64,000 nucleotides of DNA from Leptasterias polaris (lineage: Eukaryota; Echinodermata; Asteroidea; Forcipulatida; Asteriidae), in the NCBI GenBank assembly GCA_037783415.1, contig JAZGTN010000177.1:310001-374000 (forward strand), read 5' to 3'. Every line of letters starts with the position of its first letter. Within the stretch, counting starts at the first letter, position 1. This document shows, in pieces, positions 43,976 to 55,758 of this stretch. A program made the position numbers and the translations under genes. The notes below the pieces were generated by a model. The model was not told the DNA's origin and searched no databases. It saw nothing but the letters and a program-made list of their open reading frames with translations.

Positions 43976-44957
43976 ATGTTACAGGGTAAAATCTTTGACC
44001 TATCTTGTCCTCAGATTACACCAAATGTTTTAATCCTTGAAACTCTGCTATTAAATTTGATGGTTGCATTTTAGAGATAGCATTTTTTTACATTTATTTG
44101 AGGCTTATTTTGATTGTGGCAATCAAAGTAAGTAACGGTGATTTGACATGGTTTTCAAATAATATTTCTTACACTTAACAGTATTTCTCTCAAACATTGG
44201 TACAGGTATTAACTTTGTTTAGTTATTGAGCTTTCACTTTGAAACAATTGAATTTTTTTTCACTGACTACCTTTACTTTACGGTAATTTTTTTTTAAAAG
44301 TATGCGATGAAATAGTGTGTTCATTCCATTTTCATAGAGATACATGTATCTTGTATGTTTTGCAACAATTGAAATAATTTCTTTACTTTTTGTAACCTCA
44401 GTACTTTTCAAGCCCTGCAGAACCGCCCCTACCCCGAAAACCCCCAAAACAAAGCCCAAACCTCTGGGGAATTCCCTGTACTTGCAAAGCTTTCAAACTG
44501 TCCTTTATCTCAGATGTACATCAATGTACATGTAGCACTGAAATAGAACATCATATAGTTCTTTATTACTGATGCAAGAGAACACCATTTACAGTAAGTG
44601 ATCAGGTTCTAAAGTACATACCTCTTGTGGCTTATGCTGCTGTGTGATACTGTATACTTGGACAAGAGACACCATGGAAAGAACATACGATGCTTGCTCA
44701 TTGACAAGTGTATCCTGATGGGCGGCAATCTATCATGTAAGGAACAAGGTGATTTCAGGTGTGAGGTAAAAACATGGGTCATCAGTCTGAAACCTACCAT
44801 GATTTCGGTCAGGCAAGTACCATTGAAAAGAAGTGCAGTTAATGTGTATTTTTACAGAATTATTGTTAACATCATTTCGTTGACCTTCAAAGCTCTACAT
44901 TGCCTTTATCAAAAGTACTTTCAGGATCTTGTAACCATCCGGAAAGAATCTGCTTAA
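43976..44957. other. No gene; possible LINE fragment at the end
   Basis: Mostly AT-rich. The plus frame ending at 44957 contains NIISLTFKALHCLYQKYFQD, which recalls the 'itfKaLhgl.P.Yl.dL' segment of LINE ORF2 C-termini; too short to place. Confidence 0.35.
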
Positions 44958-46159
44958 CAAATTCTACCTCACTATTTTGACTCTACATGGCAGTCTAGTC
45001 ATCTGCTTCTACCTCACTATTATGACTCTGCCTGACAGTGTAGTCTATTGCTTCTACTTCTTTATTATGACTCTGCCTGACAGTCTAGTCAACTGCTTCT
45101 ACCTCACTGTTATGACTCTGCCTGACATTCTAGTCAACTGATTCTACCTCACTATTATGACTATTATGACTCTGCCTGACAGTCTAGTCAACTGCTTCTA
45201 CCTCACTGTTATGACTCTGCCTGACATTCTAGTCAACTGATTCTACCTCACTATTATGACTATTATGACTCTGCCTGACAGTCTAGTCAACTGCTTCTAC
45301 CTCACTGTTATGACTCTGCCTGACAGTCTAGTCAACTGCTTCTACCTCACTGTTATGACTCTGCCTGACATTCTAGTCAACTGATTCTACCTCACTATTA
45401 TGACTCTGCCTGACAGTCTAGTCAACTGATTCTACCTCACTATTATGACTATTATGACTCTGCCTGACAGTCTAGTCAACTGCTTCTACCTCACTGTTAT
45501 GACTCTGCCTGACAGTCTAGTCAACTGATTCTACCTCACTATTATGACTATTATGACTCTGCCTGACAGTCTAGTCAACTGCTTCTACCTCACTGTTATG
45601 ACTCTGCCTGACATTCTAGTCAACTGATTCTACCTCACTATTATGACTATTATGACTCTGCCTGACAGTCTAGTCAACTGCTCCTACCTCACTGTTATGA
45701 CTCTGCCTGACATTCTAGTCAACTGATTCTACCTCACTATTATGACTATTATGACTCTGCCTGACAGTCTAGTCAACTGATTCTACCTCACTGTTATGAC
45801 TCTGCCTGACATTCTAGTCAACTGATTCTACCTCACTATTATGACTATTATGACTCTGCCTGACAGTTTAGTCAACTGCTTCTACCTCACTATTATGACT
45901 CTGCCTGACAGTCTAGTCAACTGCTTCTACCTCACTATTATGACTCTGCCTGACAGTCTAGTCAACTGATTATACCTCACTATTATGACTCTGCCTGACA
46001 GTCTAGTCAACTGATTATACCTCACTATTATGACTATTATGACTCTGCCTGACAGTCTAGTCAACTGATTATACCTCACTATAATATGACTCTGCCTGAC
46101 AGTCTAGTCAACTGCCTATACCTCACTTTTATGACTCTGCCCGACAGTCTAGTCAACTG
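44958..46159. repeat. 45-bp satellite, block 1
   Basis: Unit with TCTGCCTGACAGTCTAGTCA, ACTGCTTCTACCTCACTATT and ATGAC. Variants include GACATTCTAG, AACTGATTCTACC, CACTGTTATG and 54-bp units with an extra ACTATTATG. The period is a multiple of three, so frames with peptide repeats such as MTLPDSLVNCFYLTI stay open; frequent TGA variants (AACTGATTC) interrupt them here. Confidence 0.95.
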
Positions 46160-47204
46160 CAGACCTGCCAACCTTGTAATTTTTTTTTGAGTACCACATT
46201 AGCGCAGCGGCATTAAAGCCCGTGCACGGCGGCATAGCCCAGAAGCCCAACTACACAGTACATGTATTGTTGTTGGCACAACAGCGAGTCAAAAAAAAAA
46301 ATTAACCAGTTCGACTGTTGGCACTATGTACATGTATGTTCCAATTGCCTAGATCATAGATGCCACTCAAGGGGCAAACAAATCTATTTAAAAAAAAAAT
46401 TATAATATATAAAAATCTTCTTAAAAATAGAAAAAAATTACGGGCGGTGAGCCCATTTTGACTAATTTCTATTCCAATAACATATATTAATTTCTATGAA
46501 AAGCACTGTTGAACAATGTTCCTAAATTATTAGTAACTTACATGTACTCGGCATGCAAAAATGACAGGTTCCATCTTTGGTTGCCCAGTAAACGGACAAA
46601 CGAAAGCCTATCGTAGAATTTTCCAGTTCCACTTCAATTCATCATTTGTTTCTCTTTATACAAAGATCACAGGCCATTAAATTCCCATTATTCTCCCCTA
46701 ATAAAAGTAAAACTAACAGAAACGATGTACTATTTAATCTGACACTTCGATCGGCGTCCATATTGTACACTCAAGTATTAATCACATGGCGAGGCCGAAC
46801 ACGTGCGTTGTGTGCACGACGTACATCCATGCATACGGCTATACAATGTACTGTACCAGATTGACCGAAACTGGATTGCACCATTCCCACCCCCTTTGTT
46901 ACGCATTGGTTTATTAGTTTTCCAGCGGGAGTAAGAATTTAAAATATAGTTCTAGGCACAACCTCGTTTTTATCGAAGTGCATCTCAGATGCAGGGTGTC
47001 TTTGTTCGGTTGTTTTTGCACTTGGGGTCGAACGAATGACAGTTGAAGAAATTGAGAACAAATTGTCTGTTCGTGCTGCAGTTTTTAACACCGTGATTTA
47101 GATTTTGCGTCTTTTGCGTATTTTCTGCATATATTTCGTACCACCGTACTCAGATGTGAAAATGCGTGCATGGTACGCAAAATGCTTACAGGTTGGCAGG
47201 TCTG
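46160..47204. mobile_element. 1045-bp TIR transposon inserted in the 45-bp satellite
   Basis: Ends CAGACCTGCCAACCTTGTAA (46160) and TTACAGGTTGGCAGGTCTG (ending 47204), inverted with one indel. Target duplication CAACTG at 46154-46159 and 47205-47210, present once in the satellite unit. No transposase. A related left part lies at 57649-57844, and a 29-bp copy of the right end at 48287-48315. CAG...CTG ends suggest hAT; the 6-bp duplication is short for that group. Confidence 0.8.
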
Positions 47205-49570
47205 CAACTGCTTATACCTCACTATTATGACTCTGCCTGACAGTCTAGTCAACTGCTTCTACCTCACTATTATGACTCTGCCTGACATTCTAGTCAACTG
47301 ATTCTACCTCACTATTATGACTATTATGACTCTGCCTGACATTCTAGTCAACTGCTTTACCTCACTGTTATGACTCTGCCTGACAGTCTAGTCAACTGAT
47401 TCTACCTCACTATTATGACTATTATGACTCTGCCTGACAGTCTAGTCAACTGCTTCTACCTCACTATTATGACTCTGCCTGACATTCTAGTCAACTGCTT
47501 CTACCTCACTGTTATGACTCTGCCAGACCGTCTGGTCAACTGCTTCTACTTCTTTATTGTGACTCTGCCTGACATTCTAGTCAACTGCTTCTACCTCACT
47601 GTTATGACTCTGCCTGACAGTCTGGTCAACTGCTTCTACTTCTTTATTGTGACTCTGCCTGACAGTCTAGTCAACTGCTTCTACCTCACTATTATGACTC
47701 TGCCTGACAGTCTAGTCAACTGCTTCTACCTCACTGTTATGACTCTGCCCGACAGTCTATAGTCAACTGCTTATACCTCGATCACTATTATGACTCTGCC
47801 TGACAGTCTAGTCAACTGCTTATACCTCACTTGTATGACTCTGCCTGACAGTCTAGTCTATTGCTTCTACCTAACTGTTATGACTCTGTCTGACAGTGTA
47901 GTCTATTGCTTCTACTTCTTTATTGTGACTCTGCCTGACAGTCTAGTCAACTGCTTCTGCCTCACTGTTATGACTCTGCCTGACAGTCTGGTCAACTGCT
48001 TCTACCTCACTGTTATGACTCTGCCTGACAGTCTGGTCAAGTGCTTCTACTTCTTTATTGTGACTCTGCCCGACAGTCTAGTCAACTCCTTCTACCTCAC
48101 TATTATGACTCTGCCTGACAGTCTAGTCTATTGCTTCTACCTTACTGTTATGACTCTGCCGACAGTGTAGTCTATTGCTTCTACTTCTTTATTATGACTC
48201 TGCCTGAGTCTGTCAACTGCTTCTTCCTCACTATTATGACTTTGCCTGATAGTCTAGTTAACTGCTTTTACTTCTTTCTTTTGACTCGCAAAATGCGTAC
48301 AGGTTGGCAGGTCTGCAACTGCTTATACCTCACTATTATGACTCTGCCTGACAGTCTAGTCAACTGCTTCTACCTCACTATTATGACTCTGCCTGACATT
48401 CTAGTCAACTGATTCTACCTCACTATTATGATTATTACGACTCTGCCTGACAGTCTAGTCAACTGCTTCTACCTCACTGTTATGACTCTGCCTGACAGTC
48501 TAGTCAACTGATTCTACCTCACTATTATGACTATTATATGACTGCCTGACTGTCTAGTCAACTGCTTCTACCTCACTATTATGACTCTGCCTGACATTCT
48601 AGTCAACTGCTTCTACCTCACTGTTATGACTCTGCCAGACCGTCTGGTCAACTGCTTCTACTTCTTTATTGTGACTCTGCCTGACAGTCTGGTCAACTGC
48701 TTCTACTTCTTTATTGTGACTCTGCCTGACAGTCTATAGTCAACTGCTTATACCTCGATCACTATTATGACTCTGCCTGACAGTCTAGTCAACTGCTTAT
48801 ACCTCACTTGTATGACTCTGCCTGACAGTCTAGTCTATTGCTTCTACCTAACTGTTATGACTCTGTCTGACAGTGTAGTCTATTGCTTCTACTTATTTAT
48901 TGTGACTCTGCCTGACAGTCTGGTCAACTGCTTCTACTTCTTTATTGTGACTCTGCCTGACAGTCTATAGTCAACTGCTTATACCTCGATCACTATTATG
49001 ACTCTGCCTGACATTCTAGTCAACTGCTTCTACCTCACTGTTATGACTCTGCCAGACCGTCTGGTCAACTGCTTCTACTTCTTTATTGTGACTCTGCCTG
49101 ACAGTCTGGTCAACTGCTTCTACTTCTTTATTGTGACTCTGCCTGACATTCTAGTCAACTGCTTCTACCTCACTATTATGACTCTGCCCGACAGTCTAGT
49201 CAACTGCTTCTACCTCACTGTTATGACTCTGCCAGACCGTCTGGTCAACTGCTTCTACTTCTTTATTGTGACTCTGCCTGACATTCTAGTCAACTGCTTC
49301 TACCTCACTATTATGACTCTGCCCGACAGTCTATAGTCAACTGCTTATACCTCGATCACTATTATGACTCTGCCTGACAGTCTAGTCAACTGCTTATACC
49401 TCACTTGTATGACTCTGCCTGACAGTCTAGTCTATTGCTTCTACCTAACTATTATGACTCTGTCTGACAGTGTAGTCTATTGCTTCTACTTATTTATTGT
49501 GACTCTGCCTGACAGTCTAGTTAACTGCTTTTACTTCTTTCTTTTGACTCTGCCAGACAGTCTAGTCGAT
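47205..49570. repeat. 45-bp satellite, block 2, with higher-order repeats
   Basis: Same unit as block 1, more often open (for example 47415-47762). Higher-order units are marked by GACAGTCTATAGTCAACTGC with TATACCTCGATCACTATTATG at about 47752, 48732, 48965 and 49329, and by near-identical runs starting at 47790, 48767 and 49364. A duplicated boundary at 48287-48315 carries the end of the 46160-47204 transposon, so part of the array was copied after that insertion. Confidence 0.93.
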
Positions 49571-50380
49571 TTGCTGTTGAGTAATCTTTCTTTCTTTTCT
49601 GATAAGTTTCCAGATTTGATTCAAATATGATTCAAATATATCAGTGGTAACATTGTGAGTATTAAATGTAATAATTCTACCAATATGTTTTTCGGGGGTT
49701 GAAAAAAGTGACGTGTCAGAAATTACAATCACACAAAATTTCACCCACGTTAGTCTCCTTTAGCTAATGGCTGAGAGGTGGCGGAAGCTCAGTGATGACC
49801 TTATCATCCAAGACTTGTACTGTCTATTTGTAGTGAACTTTTACAGGAACATAAAAAGCTAGCAAATACAGAGAGTTGTCAAACCATTTTACTAACTTTA
49901 AATAATCCTGCTACCAGATTTAACCACCCATACCCCTTATTTATGGTGAAATAACAAAAAAACTATTTTTCCTCTTCTAGCCGACTAAAAAGGGAACGAT
50001 TTTGACACACCCACTGCGGTTTATATTCCAGGTGACTTATGGTCAGAAAAGTTATGGTATTCATTAAGTTAAAGTATCACAAGTCCTAATTGAGAAAACC
50101 AATTGAAAGCATTCTAAAGTGTTAAAGAAAAGTGGTGCTCTAAAAATTGTGCAACCTTAAAAGCCCATTTTCTTTGACCAATCATGCAGGCTACCTATTT
50201 TTGGTTTCACTGAATTGGTTTGTTTTATTCTGTTAGGCAGCCTAGTCCCATTATGGACAGCCCTATTAATGTGTACAACTGTACTACATGTAGGTAGCTG
50301 TATTGCTTTGGCAATGTTGTAGTGTATAAATCTTTCAGCAAGTAAAACTTATACCTCTGCTTGAGCCATAAATAACTTAC
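49571..50380 (-). other. Intron-like sequence, no other exon recognised
   Basis: Unique, AT-rich sequence between the satellite and the COG6 exon, which would be intronic in COG6. I saw no downstream COG6 exon (the segment after ...RLEML.Q) in this stretch. Confidence 0.4.
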
Positions 50381-50548
50381 CTGGGCAGTTAACATTTCCA
50401 AACGCTGGTCAGTGAATTCATACAAAGCTAATGTTGAATGCATGGCATAGAGACAGTTGATCAAGTATGTAGCCATGTCACATGGATTGAGTCGACTAGC
50501 TGACAAAGAACACATCTGAAGCAAAGGGTCCAGCATGCAATTAAGTAT
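50381..50548 (-). CDS. COG6: COG6 internal exon (56 codons)
   Basis: Translates to [40 protein letters not shown] and [16 protein letters not shown], which I recognise as the [11 protein letters not shown]...DMA.FM.NSLY.M..TLAL.EFTD.RLEML.. segment of COG6, a subunit of the conserved oligomeric Golgi complex that tethers intra-Golgi vesicles. The exon is 168 nt, phase 0 at both ends, with acceptor TTTCATATCAACAG and donor CAG|GTAAGT. It is intact, without stops or shifts, and is the clearest host-gene sequence in the window. Both flanks are filled with satellites and SINEs, so COG6 introns here are long and repeat-rich; no other exon was identified. Confidence 0.9.
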
Positions 50549-50629
50549 CTGTTGATATGAAATCAGTTTAAATAAAATCAATTAACAAAAATTATGCAAT
50601 TTCACATTGAATAATTAACTTTTTAAGAG

Positions 50630-50900
50630 CACCAAACTCAACCTCTGAAGTCAGCAGAGTGTGGGTTCAAGACCTAGTCTTGACACTTGTGTCTCTTTCA
50701 GCAAGACACTTGACCATAATTGCTTCGTCCTTTGGATGGGATGTAAAGCTGTAGGTCCCATGTAGTGTTATAAAAATAAAACTTTCAATGCACGATAAAG
50801 ACCCAAGTACACAATTATCTCTAAGAGAAGGGGTTCGCCATGGTGTGTCTGGCATTTCATTTTAAGGCTGCACTCAATATGAAGAAGAAGAATGGAGTTT
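50630..50900 (+). repeat. tRNA-derived SINE (same family as 28050-28400)
   Basis: Box B region GTGGGTTCAAGACCTAGTC, then GACACTTGTGTCTCTTTCAG, CAAGACACTTGACCATAATT, GGATGGGATGTAAAGCTGTA and AAGAGAAGGGGTTCGCCATG. It lies within about 80 bases of the COG6 exon, on its acceptor side. Diverged and truncated at both ends. Confidence 0.7.
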
Positions 50901-51254
50901 TCCTATCGTTGGCTAAAGCTATAGTCTCCCTTTGCAAACAGTGATTACAAGTGAAACATTTTGCTGTGGTTCGCCAACAGCAAGATTGCACTTCTCTAAC
51001 TTCTTGAGAAGAAACCACTAATCAATAGCAGCCAATAGGAGAATCCTAAATGGTACAATTGGTAGCCCAGTCTGCAGAGTCCAAGGACATGGACAAATTA
51101 CCACACAAAAAGGCATTTTCTTATACTATTTATTGCTATGCTGATAATGACCTTCCAGTTTGTTATCTAGGGTAGTATCTTTTTAGTAAATTTGGCCAAC
51201 TCAGTAGACAGTCCACTGGGGGACAGTCATTTTTGAAGACGCGTCTAACAAGCA

Positions 51255-52690
51255 GGGTAGTTGCAGGTGGTTTGAGCAGTAACAGGCAGGGTTGTGGGTG
51301 GTTGCAGGTGGTTTAAGGAGTAGTGGTTTGATGAGTAACAGGCAGGGCGGTTGGTAGTGGCTTGAGGAGTAACAGGCAGGGTCGTTGGAGGTGGTTTGAG
51401 GAGTAATATGCAGGATGGCTGCAAGGTGGTTTGAGGAGTAACAGGCAGGGCGGTTGGTGGTGGGTTGAGGAGTAATAGGCAGGGTGATTGGTAGTTGGTT
51501 GAGGAGTAACAAGCAGGGCAGTTGGTAGTGGGTTGAGGAGTAATAGGCACCCTGCAAGCTGGCTTGAGGAGTAATAGGCAGGTTGGTTGCAAGGTGGCTT
51601 GAGGAGTAACAGGCAGGGCGGTTGGTGGTGGGTTGAGGAGTAATAGGCAGGGCGGTTGGTAGTTGGTTGAGGAGTAATAGGCAGGGTGGTTGGTAGTGGG
51701 TTGAGAAGTAATAGGCAGGGTGGTTGGTAGTGGGTTGAGGAGTAACAGGCAGGGCGGTTGGTAGTGGGTTGAGGAGTAATAGGCAGGTTGGTTGCAAGGT
51801 GGCTTGAGGAGTATTAGGCAGGGCGGTTGGTAGTGGGTTGAGGAGTAATAGGCAGGGCGGTTGGTAGTGGGTTGAGGAGTAATAGGCAGGGCGGTTGGTA
51901 GTGGGTTGAGGAGTAATAGGCAGGTTGGTTGCAAGGTGGCTTGAGGAGTATTAGGCAGGGCGGTTGGTAGTGGGTTGAGGAGTAACAGGCAGGGCGGTTG
52001 GTAGTGGGTTGAGGAGTAACAGGCAGGGCGGTTGGTAGTGGGTTGAGGAGTAACAGGCAGGGCGGTTGGTAGTGGGTTGAGGAGTAATAGGCAGGGTGGT
52101 TGCAGAAGGTTTGAGGAGTAATAGGCAGGGCGGTTGGTAGTGGGTTGAGGAGTAATAGGCAGGTTGGTTGCAAGGTGGCTTGAGGAGTATTAGGCAGGGC
52201 GGTTGGTAGTGGGTTGAGGAGTAACAGACAGGGCGGTTGGTAGTGGGTTGAGGAGTAATAGGCAGGGCGGTTGGTAGTGGGTTGAGGAGTAATAGGCAGG
52301 GTGGTTGCAGGTGGTTTGAGGAGTAACAAGCAGGGCAGTTGGTAGTGGGTTGAGGAGTAACAGGCAGGGCGATTGGTAGTGGGTTGAGGAGTAACAAGCA
52401 GGGCAGTTGGTAGTGGGTTGGGGAGTAATAGGCAGGGTGGTTGCAAGGTGGCTTGAGGAGTATTAGGCAGGGCGGTTGGTAGTGGGTTGAGGAGTAACAG
52501 ACAGGGCGGTTGGTAGTGGGTTGAGGAGTAATAGGCAGGGTGGTTGCAGAAGGTTTGAGGAGTAACAGGCAGGGCGGTTGGTAGTGGGTTGAGGAGTAAT
52601 AGGCAGGGTGGTTGCAAGGTGGCTTAAGGTGTAACAGGCAGGGCGGTTGGAGGTGGTTTGAGGAGTAGTAGGCAGGGTGTTTGTGGGTGG
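51255..52690. repeat. 34-bp satellite (about 42 units)
   Basis: Unit GAGTAACAGGCAGGGCGGTT then GGTAGTGGGTTGAG. Variants contain GGTTGCAAGGTGGCTTGAG (35 bp) or GGTTGCAGAAGGTTTGAG. Since 34 is not a multiple of three and the minus strand has no stop in any frame, reading cycles through three peptides per 102 bp (34-residue period, e.g. LLLLNPLPTALPVTPQPTTN), giving three overlapping long minus-strand frames. Non-coding satellite in a likely COG6 intron. Confidence 0.94.
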
Positions 52691-53111
52691 TTGAGGACTA
52701 AAAGGGTCGAGTCTTTTCTCAATTCTCTGACAATTTACAGCTTTTTAGGGGTACATTAAAACAGTGGCCTGGTGTACACCCAGCCAACTTTGTGCGTGCA
52801 TAATGAGTAAACAGCAGTATGGTTCATAATATGTAAGTGGACTTTTACCTGTCTATTGATTAGATAAAAAGATCGTAGCGCATCCATCAGTATAGCTAGT
52901 AATATTTTCCTTAATGTCTAAATTTCTCTCCTTTTCCACCCTGTATCTTGTAGGCTTGGTTGTTATAAAGAGGCAGGAATCTGGCGTACTTTTCAAAGCA
53001 TTGCTGTGTTAATTTTCATTACACTGACCTAAAGTGAAGAACCAGAGGATCTTGATTTTGGTTGAATTGTGAACATTAGTTACTGGTTTCTTGCAACTGG
53101 TTTCTGACCTG
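52691..53111. other. No gene recognised
   Basis: Unique AT-rich sequence between satellite and SINE, probably intronic or intergenic. Confidence 0.35.
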
Positions 53112-53225
53112 TTGTGACCGAGTGGTCTAGATCACCGGACCCAAGCTCTGGTGTTGTCAGCAGCAGAGTGGGTTTGAATCCCGGTCATGACACTTGTGCC
53201 CATGAGCAAGCCAGCAGGTTGACCT
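53112..53225 (+). repeat. tRNA-derived SINE head
   Basis: GTGACCGAGTGGTCTAGATC (box A), GGGTTTGAATCCCGGTCATG (box B), then GACACTTGTGCCCATGAGCA, the junction motif of the SINE at 50630. The tRNA part has a long variable arm like tRNA-Leu/Ser. Truncated after about 110 bases. Confidence 0.72.
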
Positions 53226-53417
53226 CTGGTATATTGCTTGTTTGTTTGTTTTGATGAGGCAGGGATCATACAATATAATTCATAGCCAAGAGTTCGCAAA
53301 TTTTCTGATGCACCACTGTTGATTCAAGGAGTAGAGGACCAGAGGATATTGTGGTTTGGTATGAAGTTGTGGTTGAATCTTAAAGATTCTTTAGAGGTTT
53401 CTTGCATGTGTGACAAT

Positions 53418-54142
53418 AGACTGTGCAAGTCTCGCGCGTGTCGGAGCCAGAAAACACGTCAAGAGAAAAATTTATATTTTTTTTGAAATCAAATCATTGT
53501 TTTTAAATAAGATCTTTGAAAAAATCATTACAATTTGTATAAAATGAGTTTTAGCTTTCATAATAAACACATTAATCATTTGGTAGTTTTTGTTCAAACA
53601 AACTGAAAACTCTGGGACAAGGATATCTATCTGATCTTAACTTTTTAGGAAACCCTTTTGTAAATCCATGCCCGAGTACGTGCAACCACTAAAGCAGGTT
53701 TAAAGGCAGACGCGCGATGATCGCACAGGCGTAGAATTAACGCGTGACGCAGTTTAAAGAGGACGCTGATGCCTCAACAACCGTAGACTGCAATGAAAAG
53801 GCTAAGTGTCTGACAATTACAGCGTCTGGTAGTTATCATTGCGCGATCAAAACAAAATTGGTGATTGGAGGTGGGCACAAATTCTTAATTTTTTGCAAGT
53901 AACCGGAAGTAGAGGTCAAGTTTAAATCTTTGGTTTTCTTCGTTGTATTGTTAAATTGATTTTACTTTCATATTTTTTATCACTTAATATTACATTCCCA
54001 ACAACATATTAAATTTTCATGGTCATAAAGTACGTTAAACTAAAATAATAGACGAAACAAAAATCTTGCCAATGTAAAAATCCATATGGTTGGGACTACA
54101 ATGGTCCCGGAAGTTCGATTACGCGCGAGACTTGCACAGTCT
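53418..54142. mobile_element. TA-flanked MITE (725 bp, Tc1/mariner-like)
   Basis: Perfect inverted ends GACTGTGCAAGTCTCGCGCG (from about 53419) and CGCGCGAGACTTGCACAGTC (to about 54141), flanked by TA on both sides. The interior holds an ACCGGAAGTAGAGGTCAAG segment shared with the 55-60 kb repeats. No transposase. Confidence 0.75.
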
Positions 54143-54144
54143 AT

Positions 54145-55040
54145 GTTGCCTTGCTGTAAAGGCTTTCCATTCCATGGTAGACCAGATGGAGCAGACTCTG
54201 TATCGACTTTCCTGTGCCAACATCTCTGACATGTAGATTGGATGTCCAAGTCTAGAAGTGATGGAGGTCCACCACAGGTTGTAAGTGTAAATTTGCAAGA
54301 ACTGGAAATGTATTCATGTAACGTAGGTAGTTTTTTCTGTAATAGAATTGTTTGTACATTTGTTTTAATTAAGAAACCAAGAAAGTTCCATGCACATGCG
54401 CTTAGTCAACATTATGCATGCCTGTGTGGGATGGCATTTGGGCATAGTTTTCTGCAGTTAAACTGTTGCCAACTAGTCATGGTTAGTGATGTGCAGGTAA
54501 TTATTTGTCTCAAGAGAAATTCTGTAATTGGCCTCACTTAGTAGGATCGTAGATAATACAGAAAGTATAGAAATTAATGTAAAACTTTAACAAATGCCTC
54601 AAAATTTGCTAAGAATCTATTAATTTAAAATTATTCAAATATGAAGTTTTGACATGTTTTATGAACCTACATTTAACAGTACAAATTTAGGGCTCGTGGA
54701 ACAAAAACATAAAATCTCATAACTTCATACTGAAACTTACATAACTGTAAACTCTAAAAACTCTAAAAAAATCTTTGTTGTTAACCGCTTTGTATGTCCA
54801 AAGGTCAAATGCAAGTTCATGTTTTTGAATAATGTGCCTAATGTGTCATAAGCAGTAAGATGGCACACATATTATGACTCTATGACATGTGGTTCAGGAG
54901 ATATGATTTAATTTTTGTTTTTACAGCTTCCTGTTTAGACTGGTAGTTTTGATGACTGTAGTTCCTGAGATCAACAACACACAAGTTTTATGTATTAAAT
55001 CAATAAGGTTTGAACTGTAAAGAAATATAATAATAACATT
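54145..55040. other. No gene; old CRE/ETS-type repeat relics
   Basis: Contains phrases like those before the 55-kb repeats (GACATGTGGTTCAGGAGATA, GTAGTTCCTGAGATC) but too diverged to delimit. The frames 54040-54249 and 54242-54541 lack family features. Confidence 0.35.
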
Positions 55041-55757
55041 AATAACTTTCAAAATTTACAGGAACTTGCCAATATCTAACAACCTACCAAGTTTCAACAT
55101 GATCGCACTAATACTTCGGGAGATATACATGTACGACTTCAAAAAAGGCACCTTTAATGCCGTGTCACGTGACCCCCGATGACGTCATTGATCTGAAACT
55201 TCACACATATGATGACTGCCTGACGATCAACATATGTGTAAATTTTGAAGTGATTACACAAAACTTCACCACACACATCTTCAAAAAGTCCATTTTGAAG
55301 AGTTTTCAACCTGCCGCTAGAGGGCGCTCTTGTGTATCGTGACGTCATTGGTATTTTTTTTTAACTGCACCCCCTTGCCGGACACTAACATTTAGCACTT
55401 TTGAAATACGAAGGCACTTCCGGTTTCGACCGGAAGTAGAGGTCAGGTGAGGTCACGCACACTGAATAAAATGAAGACCTAATTTATCCCTACCCAATCC
55501 CGCAAACAGAAACCTACGGTCTCTTGTGGCTGATTTGATATGATTTATCAAATATTTAAAATAGAAACCTTTAAGATGACGTCACGTGACAGGTGATGAC
55601 GTCATCATGACATCCTTGTTTTAGGACCTTCCTTGCACCAATGCCTTTCATTACTGAAAGTTTCATTGCAAATGCTCTTTAGGAACTATGCAAAAGGCCG
55701 TTTAGAACGAATTGTGCATTATTTCAATGACTTCCGGAAGTCTGAAAAATAAAAAAA
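55041..55757 (+). repeat. CRE/ETS-rich repeat, copy A (5'-truncated)
   Basis: Matches the second half of the roughly 1.1-kb unit: CTTGCCAATATCTAACAACC, GAGATATACATGTACGACTT (with the 6-nt gain at 55126-55133), GTCACGTGACCCCCGATGAC, GCCGCTAGAGGGCGCTCTTG, CACTTCCGGTTTCGACCGGA, GATGACGTCACGTGACAGGT and GACTTCCGGAAGTC. Ends in an A-rich tract. Confidence 0.85.
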
Positions 55758-55758
55758 A

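Noticed and set aside
51245..52617. Pro/Thr-rich secreted or mucin-like protein
   Set aside because: All three minus frames are open at once over the 34-bp satellite, and the peptide is a composition artefact.
54040..54249. Neighbouring COG6 exon on the minus strand
   Set aside because: The translation does not match the COG6 segment expected before DPLLQMC, and it overlaps the end of a TIR MITE.
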